From Pempheris klunzingeri (Eukaryota; Chordata; Actinopteri; Acropomatiformes; Pempheridae): a DNA stretch of 64,000 nt. The DNA lies in the NCBI RefSeq assembly GCF_042242105.1, contig NC_092020.1:15964788-16028787 (forward strand). Reading direction: 5' to 3'. Positions 52,301-63,999 of the stretch are shown piece by piece (position 1 is the first letter of the stretch; every line of letters begins with the position of its first letter). Under the pieces are notes generated by a model. It ran no database searches. It saw only the letters and a program-made list of their open reading frames with translations, and was not told the origin of the DNA. The position numbers and the translations under genes were made by a program.

Positions 52301-55300
52301 CCAGTCTCCTCCCCTCCTCCTCCAGGGCTCGCTCTCTCTTCCTGCTCTGCTCCAGACTCACTGCCACACCCTCTGCCTCATGCACCGCTTCCTAATGCAA
52401 GGGTAAAAAATGCAAATGAGGCAGACTGAATCCAGGGAAATGCTCAGATTAGTGAGTGATTTAGTTGACCATTTATTATCCATGACATTTTTCAGAATTT
52501 TGAAATATTCATCTTTTGAAATTAAATATGTCTACCAGACATATGTCCACAATAAGACATTTCTCACACACCAGTTTAAAACTTAGCCACTAATAACTAT
52601 ACAAGAAAAATGTATGATTCTGCTCATTTCGATATTTGCATAATGTTTGTATTTGTGCAGCAGGACTTCCACCACAAACAAACCAGCCACAGATAAAAGC
52701 AGCATTAGTTCTGATTTTGCAAGCTGGTATATAAGTAATGAACCTTCACAAACAAAAAACTCTGCAGGGTTGAAAAATTCTAATTCATAAGGACATTCAT
52801 TTTTCTTGTGTTTCTTGTGCAAGTTCAGCACTCAGTTCTATCAATCAGTTCACTGTCCAGATTCAGTATTTTAAAGTAGGTTTTTTTCAAGTACAGTATC
52901 ATACATCATTCCTTGCTAAAGTGATTGGTAGGGGAGGCAATGTAAGAAATTAATATCAGACGACTCACTTTTTAGTTCTGTCAAACATTCTTAATACTAC
53001 AACTTCATCAAAACATAATAATTTAGCTGGATGATTGAAGCAACAATAATCTTCTCATTCATTTACAATTCACTTGTTCTTATGTCAGTCTAGATCCTAG
53101 ACAGTCATATGGCGCATTGAGATGTTTAAAAATTTACAAGGTCATTATACACCCACTACTTAACTAATCAATAATTAACACATGAAGATTCACTAGACCC
53201 AGTACCATCACTATTGTGTCAGTGTGTGTGTATTAGTGTGTGTGTTACCGTCAGTTTAGCTTGTGCCTGTGCCTCCTTCTTATGGCTCTCTTGCAGCTGC
53301 ACTTCTGTCCACTTCAGTTTCTCTTTCAGAGTGTCCAACTCTTTCTCCAACACCTGCTTCTGCAGAGACAGCTGGTAGAGGATATTATGGTTCAGTAGCT
53401 GCTCAAAAACAGGGAAAATGAAATCAAAGAGAATTGGGGGGACAGGATATAACAAAAACACAAAAAGGTGAGAGGTAAAAACAACAAAGAACCCATACAG
53501 AAATGAACAGCTGTTGTTGGAGGTGCAGGAATCAGGACCAGTGAAGGGAACGGAAAGCAGGAGAGCAATTAGCGATCAACAGCGAGCATAAGCTGTGTCT
53601 AACATATTGTCTACCTCTCTGGGGAAAGTAAAAGCTATTCGGCTTCCCACCAGTGCTCATTCCGCACACTTCACTGTAGTCTTCATCACTTCTGTACATT
53701 ATCTCATGTCGTGGTACACATGAACAGTGCTAAAAGTTTATTATTTTTGTTTAACATTACTGGCCCAATTTCAGTAATCACATTACATTTACTAATCTAA
53801 ATAAATGTTTGTTTTTAGCTCCATTGTTAACTATCTTCAGCCTTTTTAGATGAATTATACTTGTGTTTTATGCTATGCCTTCATGTACAGTGCAGTGTAC
53901 ATGAAACAGCAAACAAGGTGGTAAATATAGTTCATGGTGGCAATTCAATGCTGTAGGCTGTGTCCTTTAAAGATAAACTTTAAAGAAGACTTTTGTTGTG
54001 GTTATTCATTAAACAATTTCTGCCACTAATATGACCTTTGTTTTACAATATCTATTGGCACAATAATTGTAAGTATGTCCACAGCAGTCATTTTAGAGAT
54101 TAAAGCGAAGTTCATGCCAAAATTAGTGTCCTCACCATATAGTTCATTACTGTGAGAAGTAGCAGGGCTGACTGTGTAAAATGTTTTACTTAATTCATGA
54201 GCAGTGCAGAGATGTTGCATGAAATATGTCTACGCAAATCAAATAAGTAGATCATTTTCAGTCTTCTGTGATAGCAGTCTTCTCAAAGGTTTTCCAGTTT
54301 TTTGGAAGATTTATGTACACGTTCCTTCAATGCAAAAGGCTGTGATAATATGCACTATCAGCAGTTGAATGACTTTGACCTTTCAATTCAACTCAGACTG
54401 TGTGTTCACCCTCTGTAGCCTTATCAGATGTAACAAGACAAGCTCTGTTTGGTTTACAAAGGACTTACGGTAAGGTTTTAAGGGGCACTGTGGGTAGAAT
54501 GAATGCTCATTGTTTGAATTTTTACACTGTGTCTAAAAGCAGAGGAATTAAGGTTGGGAAAATATTTTTTTGTATGCATCAAGAGGAGACGTGTGCTGAG
54601 ATTAAAATTTGTACTATTGTTCTGCTGATAAAAAATGAATAGCGCAGCATACCTTCACGTAAAGGAAATCCAGATAAAGAGAGAAAAATGACAACACCAT
54701 TGCAACACACTCCTTTACATCCATGCAACTTGCCTCAACACACCTTCATAGAAATCTTCCATCTATTTTTACCCTCATCCCTCAGCCATGCCTTCATGCC
54801 TCTCTTAGTAAGAACTCTGACTACAGTATTTCTCACACACAAGTTATGAGCTTGTTTCAAACTTCCATAACCAAAGCATTCTGCAGCGCCAAACGTCAGT
54901 CACACGGTCATTACCTTCGCTGCTCAACCTTTCCACTGGGGAGAAACCGAGAGGAGAGGAGGACGGAGCGGAGAGGAGAGCAGGTGGAGGGAAAAGAGAA
55001 AACAGAAACACAGAGTGCACGAAAGTGAAACAGAGAGCGAGAGAAAACAGCAAGGGCAAGAAGCGAGCGTGGGAGAACAAGTGAGATAAGTTTATTGACC
55101 TTTGGTACAAATAATAAAAGTCCCAGGAGAAAGAGAAAGGGGAGAAATGATAGAGACAGAGAAAGCAGGAAAGAGAAACAGGAAATAGCTGAAAAAACAG
55201 AGCAGACATATCAACCAAAAAACAAAAAAAATGTACAGAATATCATTTTGGTCCCAAGTTTCCAGATCTGACTTAAAGGCTTTGTCTTAACATATGTATT

Positions 55301-58300
55301 AGTGTGAACATGCATATTCGGCTGATTGTTTTCCTTGTTCACATGTATGCTTTTGTGCATATGTGTGTACCTTGTGTATGCATCTACCTTGTCAGCCTGG
55401 GCCTGCAGGGCATTGTGAAGCGTCCTGGCCTGCTGGAGCTCCTGGTTGAGCTTATTCACCTCCTGCTGATGCTGCTTCTCCAAACACTGTCTCTCCTTCT
55501 GCAGCTCCGCCAAATCCTGGAGGCAACACAGGCACAGGAATGTGGAACAAATATATTTTTGTAAGGATGGAAGAATGGAGCAAAACATCCATGTCTGTCT
55601 CACCCTCTGATGTTGTTTCTCGAGCTCCTTAGAGCGTTGTTGGTGTTGCAGACGGCTGCTCTCTGCATTTTGCCTCTGACACTTTAGCTCCTCTTGTAGC
55701 TGCTTCAGCCTTTGCTCAGCACCGGATGCCTGCCACATAAAAAGATTATCTTTAATATTGATGATAAGACACCACTGGGGGCTATTATCTTCACTGCCAT
55801 CATGATTTTTGAGTGTGTACCCTGATAAAGATACCGCAAGAACTGAATAGCAATTAGTCACATACTCAACTATTCAAACTTTGCAGCATACTTATGTCTG
55901 TGTTTATAAGTCACTTCTCTAAACCTCATATCAACTTGAAGTGCTGATTAAGGCACTGCAATTGACATTCAAACATTAGGAAAGCATTAATATTTTGAGA
56001 GCTTAGTTAATCTTAATTCCAAGGAGAGACTGGGAGAGGCTGCCAATTCTCCCACTAATTGTCTTGTTTGTTGTTTGCCGAGAAGGACGCGGTTTTTCCA
56101 GCTCAATCTTTTTTACGTTCCTGATAAAAACAGATTGTGATTGTTGTAAAATATTCCCAACATGTTTGTCATTTTCAGGCAAGTCAGAGAAATGAGGCAA
56201 ACACCCATTTTGTGACAACAACAGGGCTTTTGTGAAATACAGAACATTAGCACTGGTTTGAAACACATTTGTTTGTAGTAGCAGCAGCAGCAGCAGCAGT
56301 AGTAGCGGTAGTAGTGGTACCACCACAGGTTATATCAGTAGTAGTAGGGTTTGTTTTTACCCGTTCACTCTGCTGGGCCATGTGTGTATGTGCCAGGCTA
56401 AGCTCATCACGGGCTCTCTGAATACTGAGCTCCCTGGCAGCGAGCTCCTTCTTGCTTTGCACCATTTCATTTTCAAGTGACTTTAAAGTCCTGGTCTTCG
56501 CACATAGTTCCTCCTCCAGAGCAGACACACGACTCCGAATTTCTGATAAAGATACTGGTGGATGACACACAGACACACACACAGATACAGGTTAATAATG
56601 CCATCTGGTTTAAAAACCAGGTGTCTGAAAAAAAACTAATTAATCTGAACACATTTTAAGTTCACCACCGAGACAATTTCAAAATTTCAATTAAATATAA
56701 ATAAACGCAGGTTGACAACATCAATGGAAGCCTAGAAGAAAAGGGAATTAAGTCCTGTTGTAATTAGTAGATACAATATTGGAGAACATATAGCACCAAC
56801 ACTATTTACTATGTAGTAATGTGTTGCAAAGACAGTATATGCCTCTGATAACAGAGACATTTTCACATCTTTTAAGGCCTTAAAAGGACAGTACCAGTGT
56901 TTGTTCAAGTTTTAACTTATTCACTACAAATTATATACATATCATCACTGCCTGCTATCTTCCAGAAGAAAACAGTGGTCATATATACTGACTACACTGT
57001 TTAAGTCAAGAGCTTTGAAGCAAATCGGAGTTATAACGATATTTGAATCCCAGTGTAGGATTTCCAACTTTAAATGGGGAAACGGTTGTTGAGTGGGTGG
57101 AGAGCGACGAAGATACAGGAGACAAAATACAGGGAAAACAAATGTTTTCCTCTTATTATTTTCCAAACTGAGCATCAATATTATCAGCAAGAGTATCTTA
57201 ATGTATTACAACTGACAAACCAACAGTCAGCGAGAGAGCAGCAACACATAGTCAGTGTCTTCACAAATGGGGTCAATCTATACCGACTGGTTTATTGACA
57301 GTCACAGCTGTTGCTCATGGATATCAGGCTGCTAATTTCTAAAGCCATGGAGGAAATCAAATTTCTGTCTGATATGTTGTCCAGTATCTTTTTCCTGTTC
57401 AACACTGTTCAACTTTTTAAGTGAAGACCTGCAACACAATGAACTATCCATAATTATTGTCACCATCTTCACACATGTGAAACAAACAAAACATCATTCT
57501 ACAAAACATCACTAATACAAATCAGTGTTTTGTAAAGGGCTTTTTACCATTGACTGTAATATCTGCATTAATATATACTTCTCTGTCGCAGATTTAATGC
57601 TAATCACAATTTGTTGTCCTATTAATCAAAAAAGAACCCACTGTTTCAATAACCTACTGTTCTGTGATTTTTACATTCAAAATACATAAGCAAATCTGAT
57701 CAACGTATACACATGTGACTTAGAATACAACAGAGAAGAGCATGATAAAAAAAACACAGCAGCTCAAAGCACACAAAGTAAACTCTGCAGCTAATAGCAG
57801 CTAATAGAAGCATTTATTGTTTCACATTGAACTGTTCCCTTCCTCCTAAACAAACACACACACACGGAGTAGAGTGGAGAGAAAGACGAGTGTTATATCA
57901 CTAATCTACAGTGTACTAGGAGCCAGTCTACATCATGAAGCCAGCCTGGGGGCAAGCAGAGTAGTTGAGCCGGTGATCTCTACACAAACGATTATGTAAC
58001 AATTGTTGCTGAGGTTAAACACAGTATATGCGATGCAGGATGATCACACTGTGTCACGTCTGCTGATTTTGCTGAGGTAGTCCCTTCAGAGATAAAAACT
58101 AACTCAAAACAGATAACATTTCATCATTTGGTGTTATTGCTCAGACAAAGATCACACTAACAACAACACTAACTGTCAGCCTTATTTCCATTGTAAATAC
58201 ATTGGACATTTTTAAAAAAAATAAAAGGAGGTAAGGAAAGCTACTTTATATAATTTGGTTATTGTCAACAAATCCCATCAGGAGAATGGGATTTATGACA

Positions 58301-61300
58301 CTAGACAATGAGAAAAATATAAACACACACTAGCCTCATCATTTCGGGCTTTCCGAAATCACACCCAAACTAGTTTTTCTGAGTTAGCTTTGTTTATTAT
58401 GAATCCAGCTGTGACTGAGCTTTTGCTGCTGTGGCCCCTAGGCTCTGGAGGAGCCTTCCTATTAGGGATGGGTCATGATTTTTGAATATTCAATCAATTA
58501 TTAAAAAAAATCTAAAAGTTTATGACTATCATTTTGTTTTCCTTTGTTTTTAATGGTGCCTGGTAATATGCCTGTCAGGATCAGTAGAATTCTTGAATCC
58601 TTAATTTTGAATTCCTGAATCGTTGGGTCTCTCTCTTAATTAAAGAGTTTGGTCTAGACCTTCTCTTTATGTAAAGCGTCTTGAGATAACGCTGTTATGA
58701 ATTGGTGCTATATAAATAAAGATTGATTGATTGATAGAATAATCTGGGGTGCTGAGGTAAAGTCAGGTCTCTGTAGATGTGGGCACTAACAGTCTTGCTT
58801 AGGCAGTCCCATTTCATCCAGCCAATCTTTGCAAACAGACATTAGCTAGAAGCAGCCGTAGGTACTGGCTGGGTTAGCTAAGCTCTTATTCCAAGTGGAC
58901 GGAAGATCCATGGCCAGCAATCGACTTAACGTCTGCTCTAATCTTAACCAACTTGTAATTCTGCCACATGTAGTGAGGTAGTGATCGGTAGGTAAAATCC
59001 CTAATATTTATATCCTCTAAAACGTGAATGCTGTGCAAATTTACACACAAGGCAAACCAGCATAACTTCAATGATTATTCAAATGATTGGTCAGGGTGCT
59101 TTTATACACGCTGATCTCTTATGTTGAACATAACCTGCTGGAGCAGGTTAGGTGTGCAACATTAGTTACTATAATGATATGCCCCAATAAGAAGTGAACC
59201 AGCGTTGTAACTCTGAAGACCAAGTTAAACCTGAAGTTACATTCTGCCTAGTAGTACAGGCCTCTGGTCTTTGTGCAGTTATCCAGCTAAATTCATTAAT
59301 CCTGCTTTAAGGGACAGGCTGCCGGGTTGAGCTATGTGTGTGTATATTTACGAACTGCAAACAGGCGACAGCCAGCCGGCCATGTTACCAAGGAGACCAT
59401 TTAACATCCCCACTCACTGTCTGTTTCTGCCCTGTGGTCCTTCTCCTTCCCACAAACCCCTTGCTCCGACTGGCCTTGGCTGATGACATTTGTGTAGGGT
59501 GTCTGGGGAGAGGGCGGGGATCGTCTCTTGGCTGCTGGCCTGGAGTCATCCCGTTCCCATGGAAACGCAGCCATGGGAGTGGAGAAGCAATCCGATTGGT
59601 CCGATGGGTGGCGGTGAGGTGTGTTCTTGTGTTGTTGTCGAGGCAGCGAGGCTGGGGCCACTTCAGAGAACTGGAGCTGCTGCTAAAGGGAGGAGAGAAG
59701 GATTAGATAAAGAGAAAACGTGTGAGAGCTTGAGCCTGGAGTGGGTGTCAAACTATAAAGAACATTTTTGCAGAATTTACAGACAATAGGCTCTAGTGTT
59801 CAGGCTTTTTCCACTTCGACTTAAAAAGCATTTTACTGAAGAATGACTCATTGGCGCTATATTCATAATGGTTTCTGAGTAAAAATTCAAGAGTACAGCT
59901 TCACTGCACATTTGTGATTATGACAAACACTTTCTGAACAAAAGAAAACAGTTTGGAAGTTGAGAGAAAAGTCACAGATCAGGTGTGAAGAGTAAAGGCA
60001 AACTGTCAAAACAGTAACAAGTTTTTTCTTTTTATTTCCATTTGACCTGTAAAGAAATGCAATACAGCACGATGGAGTTTAGCTGTGCACAAGTGGGAAT
60101 AACTAAGTTTGGTGATGTTCAATATTTTCCTTAATGAAAATGAATCCCATGAAAAGATCAAAATCAATCTGGTGCTCCTTACGAATACTGTGTATCCAGG
60201 GCCTCACAGTGTATTCTTCCACTGTTATCTAAAAACACAGGCGCTTTGTTGCACTAGGTGACATGTTCCTTGATTAAAATGCACACGGGCACTATTGTTT
60301 GTCTGATTTTGGCCTTTTAATGGAATTTCTTGACAATCAGAAAAGCATAGAATAATGTCTGCCTTCTCCTTTGACCCAATTGGCTAAAGAGGGTGTACCT
60401 TGCTGTTTAACAAGGAGTCATGGCAACAGCACCATTATTAATTAATCAGTGGAAGAAAGAATAAAAAGAAAAAAAACCCTAAAGAATTAATTGAGCTCCG
60501 TTTAACTGACATGAATTGAGCCAATTCCTAAAACTAAAGAACTGTAGCTTTAATTAAGACCACATTAGTCTTGAACTGAACTAGCCTATGCATAGCTCAG
60601 CTTAAAAAACATGCTGGTACTTACTCGAACATGAAGCGCCCTGGTCTGTCCTTCATCTCTGTGCCCTGGCCTCTCCTCCTTTCTGCTCTCTACAGGGCAA
60701 AAACACAGCATTTGGGCAAGACTTAGAGCATAAATCCAATCACCAAAGCTGAACAGAAACAACAGCAGTGAAGAACCCAAATGGTTTACTGACGGGAGAG
60801 GAAAGAAATACAACAGTCCCCAGAGAGTAAAGGGTTGGGAGAGGATGGGACCTGAGGGAGTTTATTTATAACCTCTCTGCTCATTTAGGAGCTTTGCGTT
60901 TTTTCCGTTTAACTTTCCAGACTATACAGTGCATTAATGAAAAGATAAGAACCACGAGAGAGAACAAACACAAGAGTAACAGAATTACAGGACCGTACCA
61001 TTTTGCTCCCAGGGCGAGGCTGTATTCCAGCAGGGTGTAGAAAACAGGGTAGTATCTGCTGACCTGCTGCTGTTCTGCAACTTATCCACCTCTGCCTCCA
61101 GCCTGCCAGAGAGAGAAAGATGAAGGAGGAACAGGGGCAAAGAGTTCAATGTGGGCAAGGGAACAGACACATTTTCCCCATGGACTCACTGGACATCAAT
61201 CAGTCATCATCTTTCAAAGAGTTCACACAGCTTTCCACATGTTTAAAACGTGATCTTTTTTGATGTTGTATAAGGCTTTAAGATCAGTTTTCCAGTATTA

Positions 61301-62458
61301 TCTGCTAAAAATATCCAACATTAGGTTATTCCTATTTTAATCATAAATTGTATTGTACTGCTAAGTTTAATTTAAATGGCAGCAAGGTTAATAGCAAGGC
61401 CCAAAATTCTGATGTCATTCATGAGAACATAAAACCCCATAAAAAAAAGTCAACCAACACTCTTTAAAAATAGAACAACTGACAGAGAACTTAACTGTCC
61501 CATAATTTCCACTGGCTCTAACCTTTTGACTTCCTGGGTGAGTTTGTTGTTGACGGTGCGAGCAGCTTCTAGTTGGCCTTCAAAAGAGCACACCAAGGCC
61601 TGCTTGGTCTGAAGATCCTGGTTGAGACGCTCCCTGCTGGTCACAGCTGCCTTGGCCTCCTCTCGAGCACTCCGGAGCTCCTTCTGCACAGACTGGAGCT
61701 CCCCACGCATCTCCTCATACTAGGGAGGGGAGGGGAGGAGACACGAGAGGGACCAGTTCATATTTTAGGATTACAAAAACTGAAAATAACAAATCCTGTT
61801 GAGAGACAATTGGCTGTGCCGATATATTGCAGAATCATACGTTATCAAATATGTATGTAACTTAATATTTATAGATATGTGTCTTTTTCAACTGAACTCG
61901 CATGAAGGTTCACGCTAAATGCTCATATGTTGAATGAAGAAAAAAAAACTAAATTTAGGTGACACCAAATATGATAGTAGTGAACAACCAACCAGACTTT
62001 ATCTGGTTCTACCTAGTTGATAATAATATTTATCTAAGTTGTACTTAAAAAAAGTGCCATTATCCATGATCAAAATTGTGTCGTCAATCAGACTTTAAGT
62101 CCATCTCTGAAGTAAAATGACCAAAATACATGGTTCTTTATAAATTAAACTATCCAAAATCTATCACACACTTTATGTCAGCACCTCAGTAGTGTGAATA
62201 TACAAATATGTTTTACAATATTTTGTCATACTCATCAATGTTGAGAGGAACAGCAGCATGTAAGTAATACCCAAAAACCAACATGGCTGCTTGTACCTTC
62301 ACAGTCTGTTTTTCGAGGCTAGTCTGGATGTTGTCCAGCTGCCACTGTTTCTGCTTGTTTTCTCTGGACAGTCGCTCCTGATGGACCTGCAGCTCCTTGA
62401 CCTTTTGCAGGACTCGTCCAGACAGCCCCACCGTCCAGTCCTCCTCAGCCCAGCTCAT
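46342..62458 (-). CDS. cenpf: CENP-F-like kinetochore/microtubule coiled-coil protein, complete
   Basis: CENP-F binds kinetochores and the nuclear envelope in G2/M and links microtubules, dynein (via NDE1/NDEL1) and mitochondria. Sixteen exons (minus strand) join in phase to 1640 residues: 62297-62458, 61523-61719, 60999-61102, 60625-60689, 59418-59682, 56361-56554, 55604-55729, 55388-55516, 53249-53398, 52256-52391, 50122-51623, 48647-49411, 47958-48286, 47697-47796, 46560-47142, 46342-46457. The start MSWAEEDWTVGL...VLQKVKELQ matches human CENP-F (MSWALEEW...). ELKCQRQNAES and LNQELQQARTLHNALQAQ match its N-terminal domain. TEYEPYGLPEVVMKGFADIP and PYIVRR match its C-terminus. The middle is heptad-type coiled coil, Glu/Lys-rich; the 50122-51623 exon alone codes 500 residues. 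Human CENP-F has about 3110-3210 residues, so the middle is about half. The predicted end, KDQRQEETD, has no CAAX box. It may be a CENPF ohnologue rather than the strict orthologue. Confidence 0.92.
49412..50121. other. CENPF-like intron 11
   Basis: 710 bases between the two largest coding exons. A/T-rich; nothing recognisable on either strand. Confidence 0.6.
53399..55387. other. CENPF-like intron 8, with a purine-rich block
   Basis: Two kb without a supported exon; the reading phase of the flanking exons (both phase 0) does not require one. Positions 54940-55200 are strongly purine-rich on the plus strand (GGAGAGGAGGACGGAGCGGA and similar). Elsewhere nothing is recognised. Confidence 0.55.
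56276..56321 (+). repeat. (AGC/AGT)n trinucleotide repeat just inside a CENPF-like intron
   Basis: GTAGTAGCAGCAGCAGCAGC continuing into AGTAGTAGCGGTAGTAGTGG. On the transcribed strand it reads (CTA)/(CTG) units beginning about 40 bases after the splice donor of the exon that ends at 56361. Confidence 0.9.
58622..58735 (+). mobile_element. LINE 3' tail (TAAAGCGTCTTGAGATAACG ... TATATAAATAAA + GATT repeats)
   Basis: GTAAAGCGTCTTGAGATAACGCTG TTATGAATTGGTGCTATATAAATAAA, then (GATT)n, is the very common 3' end of L2/CR1-type LINEs and their derivatives in fish. No coding part of the element is attached, as expected for a 5'-truncated insertion. Confidence 0.85.
59100..59270. repeat. Short palindromic dispersed repeat
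   Basis: TAACCTGCT (59131-59139) and AGCAGGTTA (59142-59150) are perfect inverted arms with a 2-base spacer. They are followed by AAGTGAACCAGCGTTGTAAC and CCAAGTTAAACCTGAAGTTAC. This resembles a dispersed palindromic fish repeat built round AACCTGCTC-GAGCAGGTT. The borders are uncertain. Confidence 0.45.
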
Positions 62459-62474
62459 CTCCCTCTGCCTGGGC
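62459..62474 (-). other. CENPF-like 5' untranslated part of the start-codon exon
   Basis: On the minus strand TTTTCCCACCCTGTTAG makes a good acceptor, leaving 16 untranslated bases before the start codon. As in human CENPF, the start is therefore in the second exon, and the promoter with a non-coding exon 1 lies further up, in 62475-64000 or beyond the window. Confidence 0.55.
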
Positions 62475-62567
62475 CTAACAGGGTGGGAAAATAACGTCAG
62501 CACAACAGGTCAAGCGCAAGTTAATTTTCACTTCTGGATTTTTAGTTTGCCTGCATTACAAGACACT

Positions 62568-62858
62568 AGAGCTGCAACAATTGGTCGATTAATCGATTAG
62601 TTGTCAACTATTACATTAATCACTAACTATTCTGATTGTCATTTCTGGTTTCTTTATTCCTCTACGACAGTAGACTGAATATCTCAGTTTTGTGGACTAA
62701 ACAAGGCATTTGAATCATCACCTTGGGTTTTGGGAAACAGCGATCAACATTTATCACCATTTTCTGACATTTTATTGACCAAACAACTAATTGATTTATG
62801 ATGGACATGATCAAGAGATTAATTGCTAATGAAAATAATTGTCAGTTGCAGTCCTATA
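62568..62858 (+). repeat. Dispersed repeat, copy 4, near full length
   Basis: Starts AGAGCTGCAACAATTGGTCG ATTAATCGATTAG. It includes TTCTGGTTTCTTTATTCCTC, GACAGTAGACTGAATATCTC, TTGGGTTTTGGGAAACAGCG and TTCTGACATTTTATTGACC, and closes with AATGAAAATAATTGTCAGTT GCAGTCCT. The terminal AGAGCTGCAAC / GTTGCAGTCCT are imperfect inverted ends. It reads as the reverse complement of copies 1, 2, 3 and 5. Confidence 0.9.
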
Positions 62859-63726
62859 AGATACCCTGGTGACAACAATCCCTTTCTATTTTAAGGACAA
62901 CTTAGTTCCTGAGAAGTTAAGGTGGCTGATCGTGTTTGGCATCCATGAGACAGACAATGTGCCAGCTGACCTCTCCTATTCCAGCTCGACAGATCCAGAA
63001 TCAGACAGCTCCTGGAGGCATAGGAGCCAGTAGCTGGAGTGACGAAACCAGCAACACACAGAGTCTGAAACAAAGAGGAAGTACAGGCCTGTTAAATAAG
63101 GTGCAGGTAGTTCTATGTCAAACTGTGTTGCGACAGAGGATCCAGTCCATACTGCATGTATCTAAACATGCTTCAATCATCTGTGCCTGTAGCTGTGTGA
63201 CTGTGTAGCTCTGTCTTGAATATGTTATGTTGCTAAGGCTTTGGTCCCTGAGGGAGACACTGGTTGTCACCGCTGGGCAGCTGTGACTCAGTGTTTTCCA
63301 ACACAGACCGCCTGCATGTTCCAAGAGCACTTCCAAGTTGAAAATAAATCCTTTTTCTCTCAAACTTCTGCAGTTAAATCTACAAACACTGTATTAACAC
63401 CAACAAATATAAAGTAGTGTTAAAAACGAGTGTGTCGGAATGAAGAAAAGCCTGATTAAAAATGATTGCCTGACCAAACCTGTAGAGGTTAATTCTGAAC
63501 TAAGTTTTGACATGCACTCCAGCCTCAAGGCCATTAACACCATAAATCCAGTCATATGGTTTCTGTCAGAGCTCACAGGTTGTTGTGACTGTTTAGCTGT
63601 TCATTAAAACAAGAATGGCAGAAATCCTCACCCGGGTGGGTGTGATTTCATTAGGTTAACATGCTAACCCTTGCATTAATGAAAACAGTTAACGGTTAAT
63701 GAGATGGTTAACGAGCTGCATTTGAT

Positions 63727-63999
63727 AAAGGGCTGCAACTACCAATTTTCATCAGTGATTGATTTATCAATTCTTTTAATTGTTTAATTCAGAAAATACT
63801 GAAAAAAACTTTCCAAGCTGACAATATTATATATTGAGAATATTAGTCCAAAACCCAAATGCATTTAATTTACAACAATATAACAAAGAGAAAAACAGCA
63901 AATCCTCTCATTTGAATAGTTGGATGTCTACAGAAAGTTTGGCATTTTTCCTGGACAACTAAGTTATCAGTTGTGAAATTGTAGCCAATTAATTTTCTA
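63727..63999 (+). repeat. Dispersed repeat, copy 5, cut by the window end
   Basis: Starts AAGGGCTGCAACTACCAATT TTCATCAGTGATTGATTTAT. It includes TTAGTCCAAAACCCAAATGC, AACAAAGAGAAAAACAGCAA and GTTTGGCATTTTTCCTGG, and ends GTAGCCAATTAATTTTCTAG at the window edge. Opposite orientation to copy 4, 870 bases away. Confidence 0.85.

Larger units (their letters stand above)
56555..59417. other. CENPF-like intron 5 (2.9 kb)
   Basis: The largest intron of the gene. It holds a LINE 3' tail (58622-58735) and a short inverted-repeat element (about 59100-59270). The rest is A/T-rich with no recognisable feature. Confidence 0.6.

Noticed and set aside
59338..59789. Plus-strand ORFs of about 100-120 codons
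   Set aside because: Antisense of the CENPF-like exon 59418-59682, which joins in phase on the minus strand with good splice sites.
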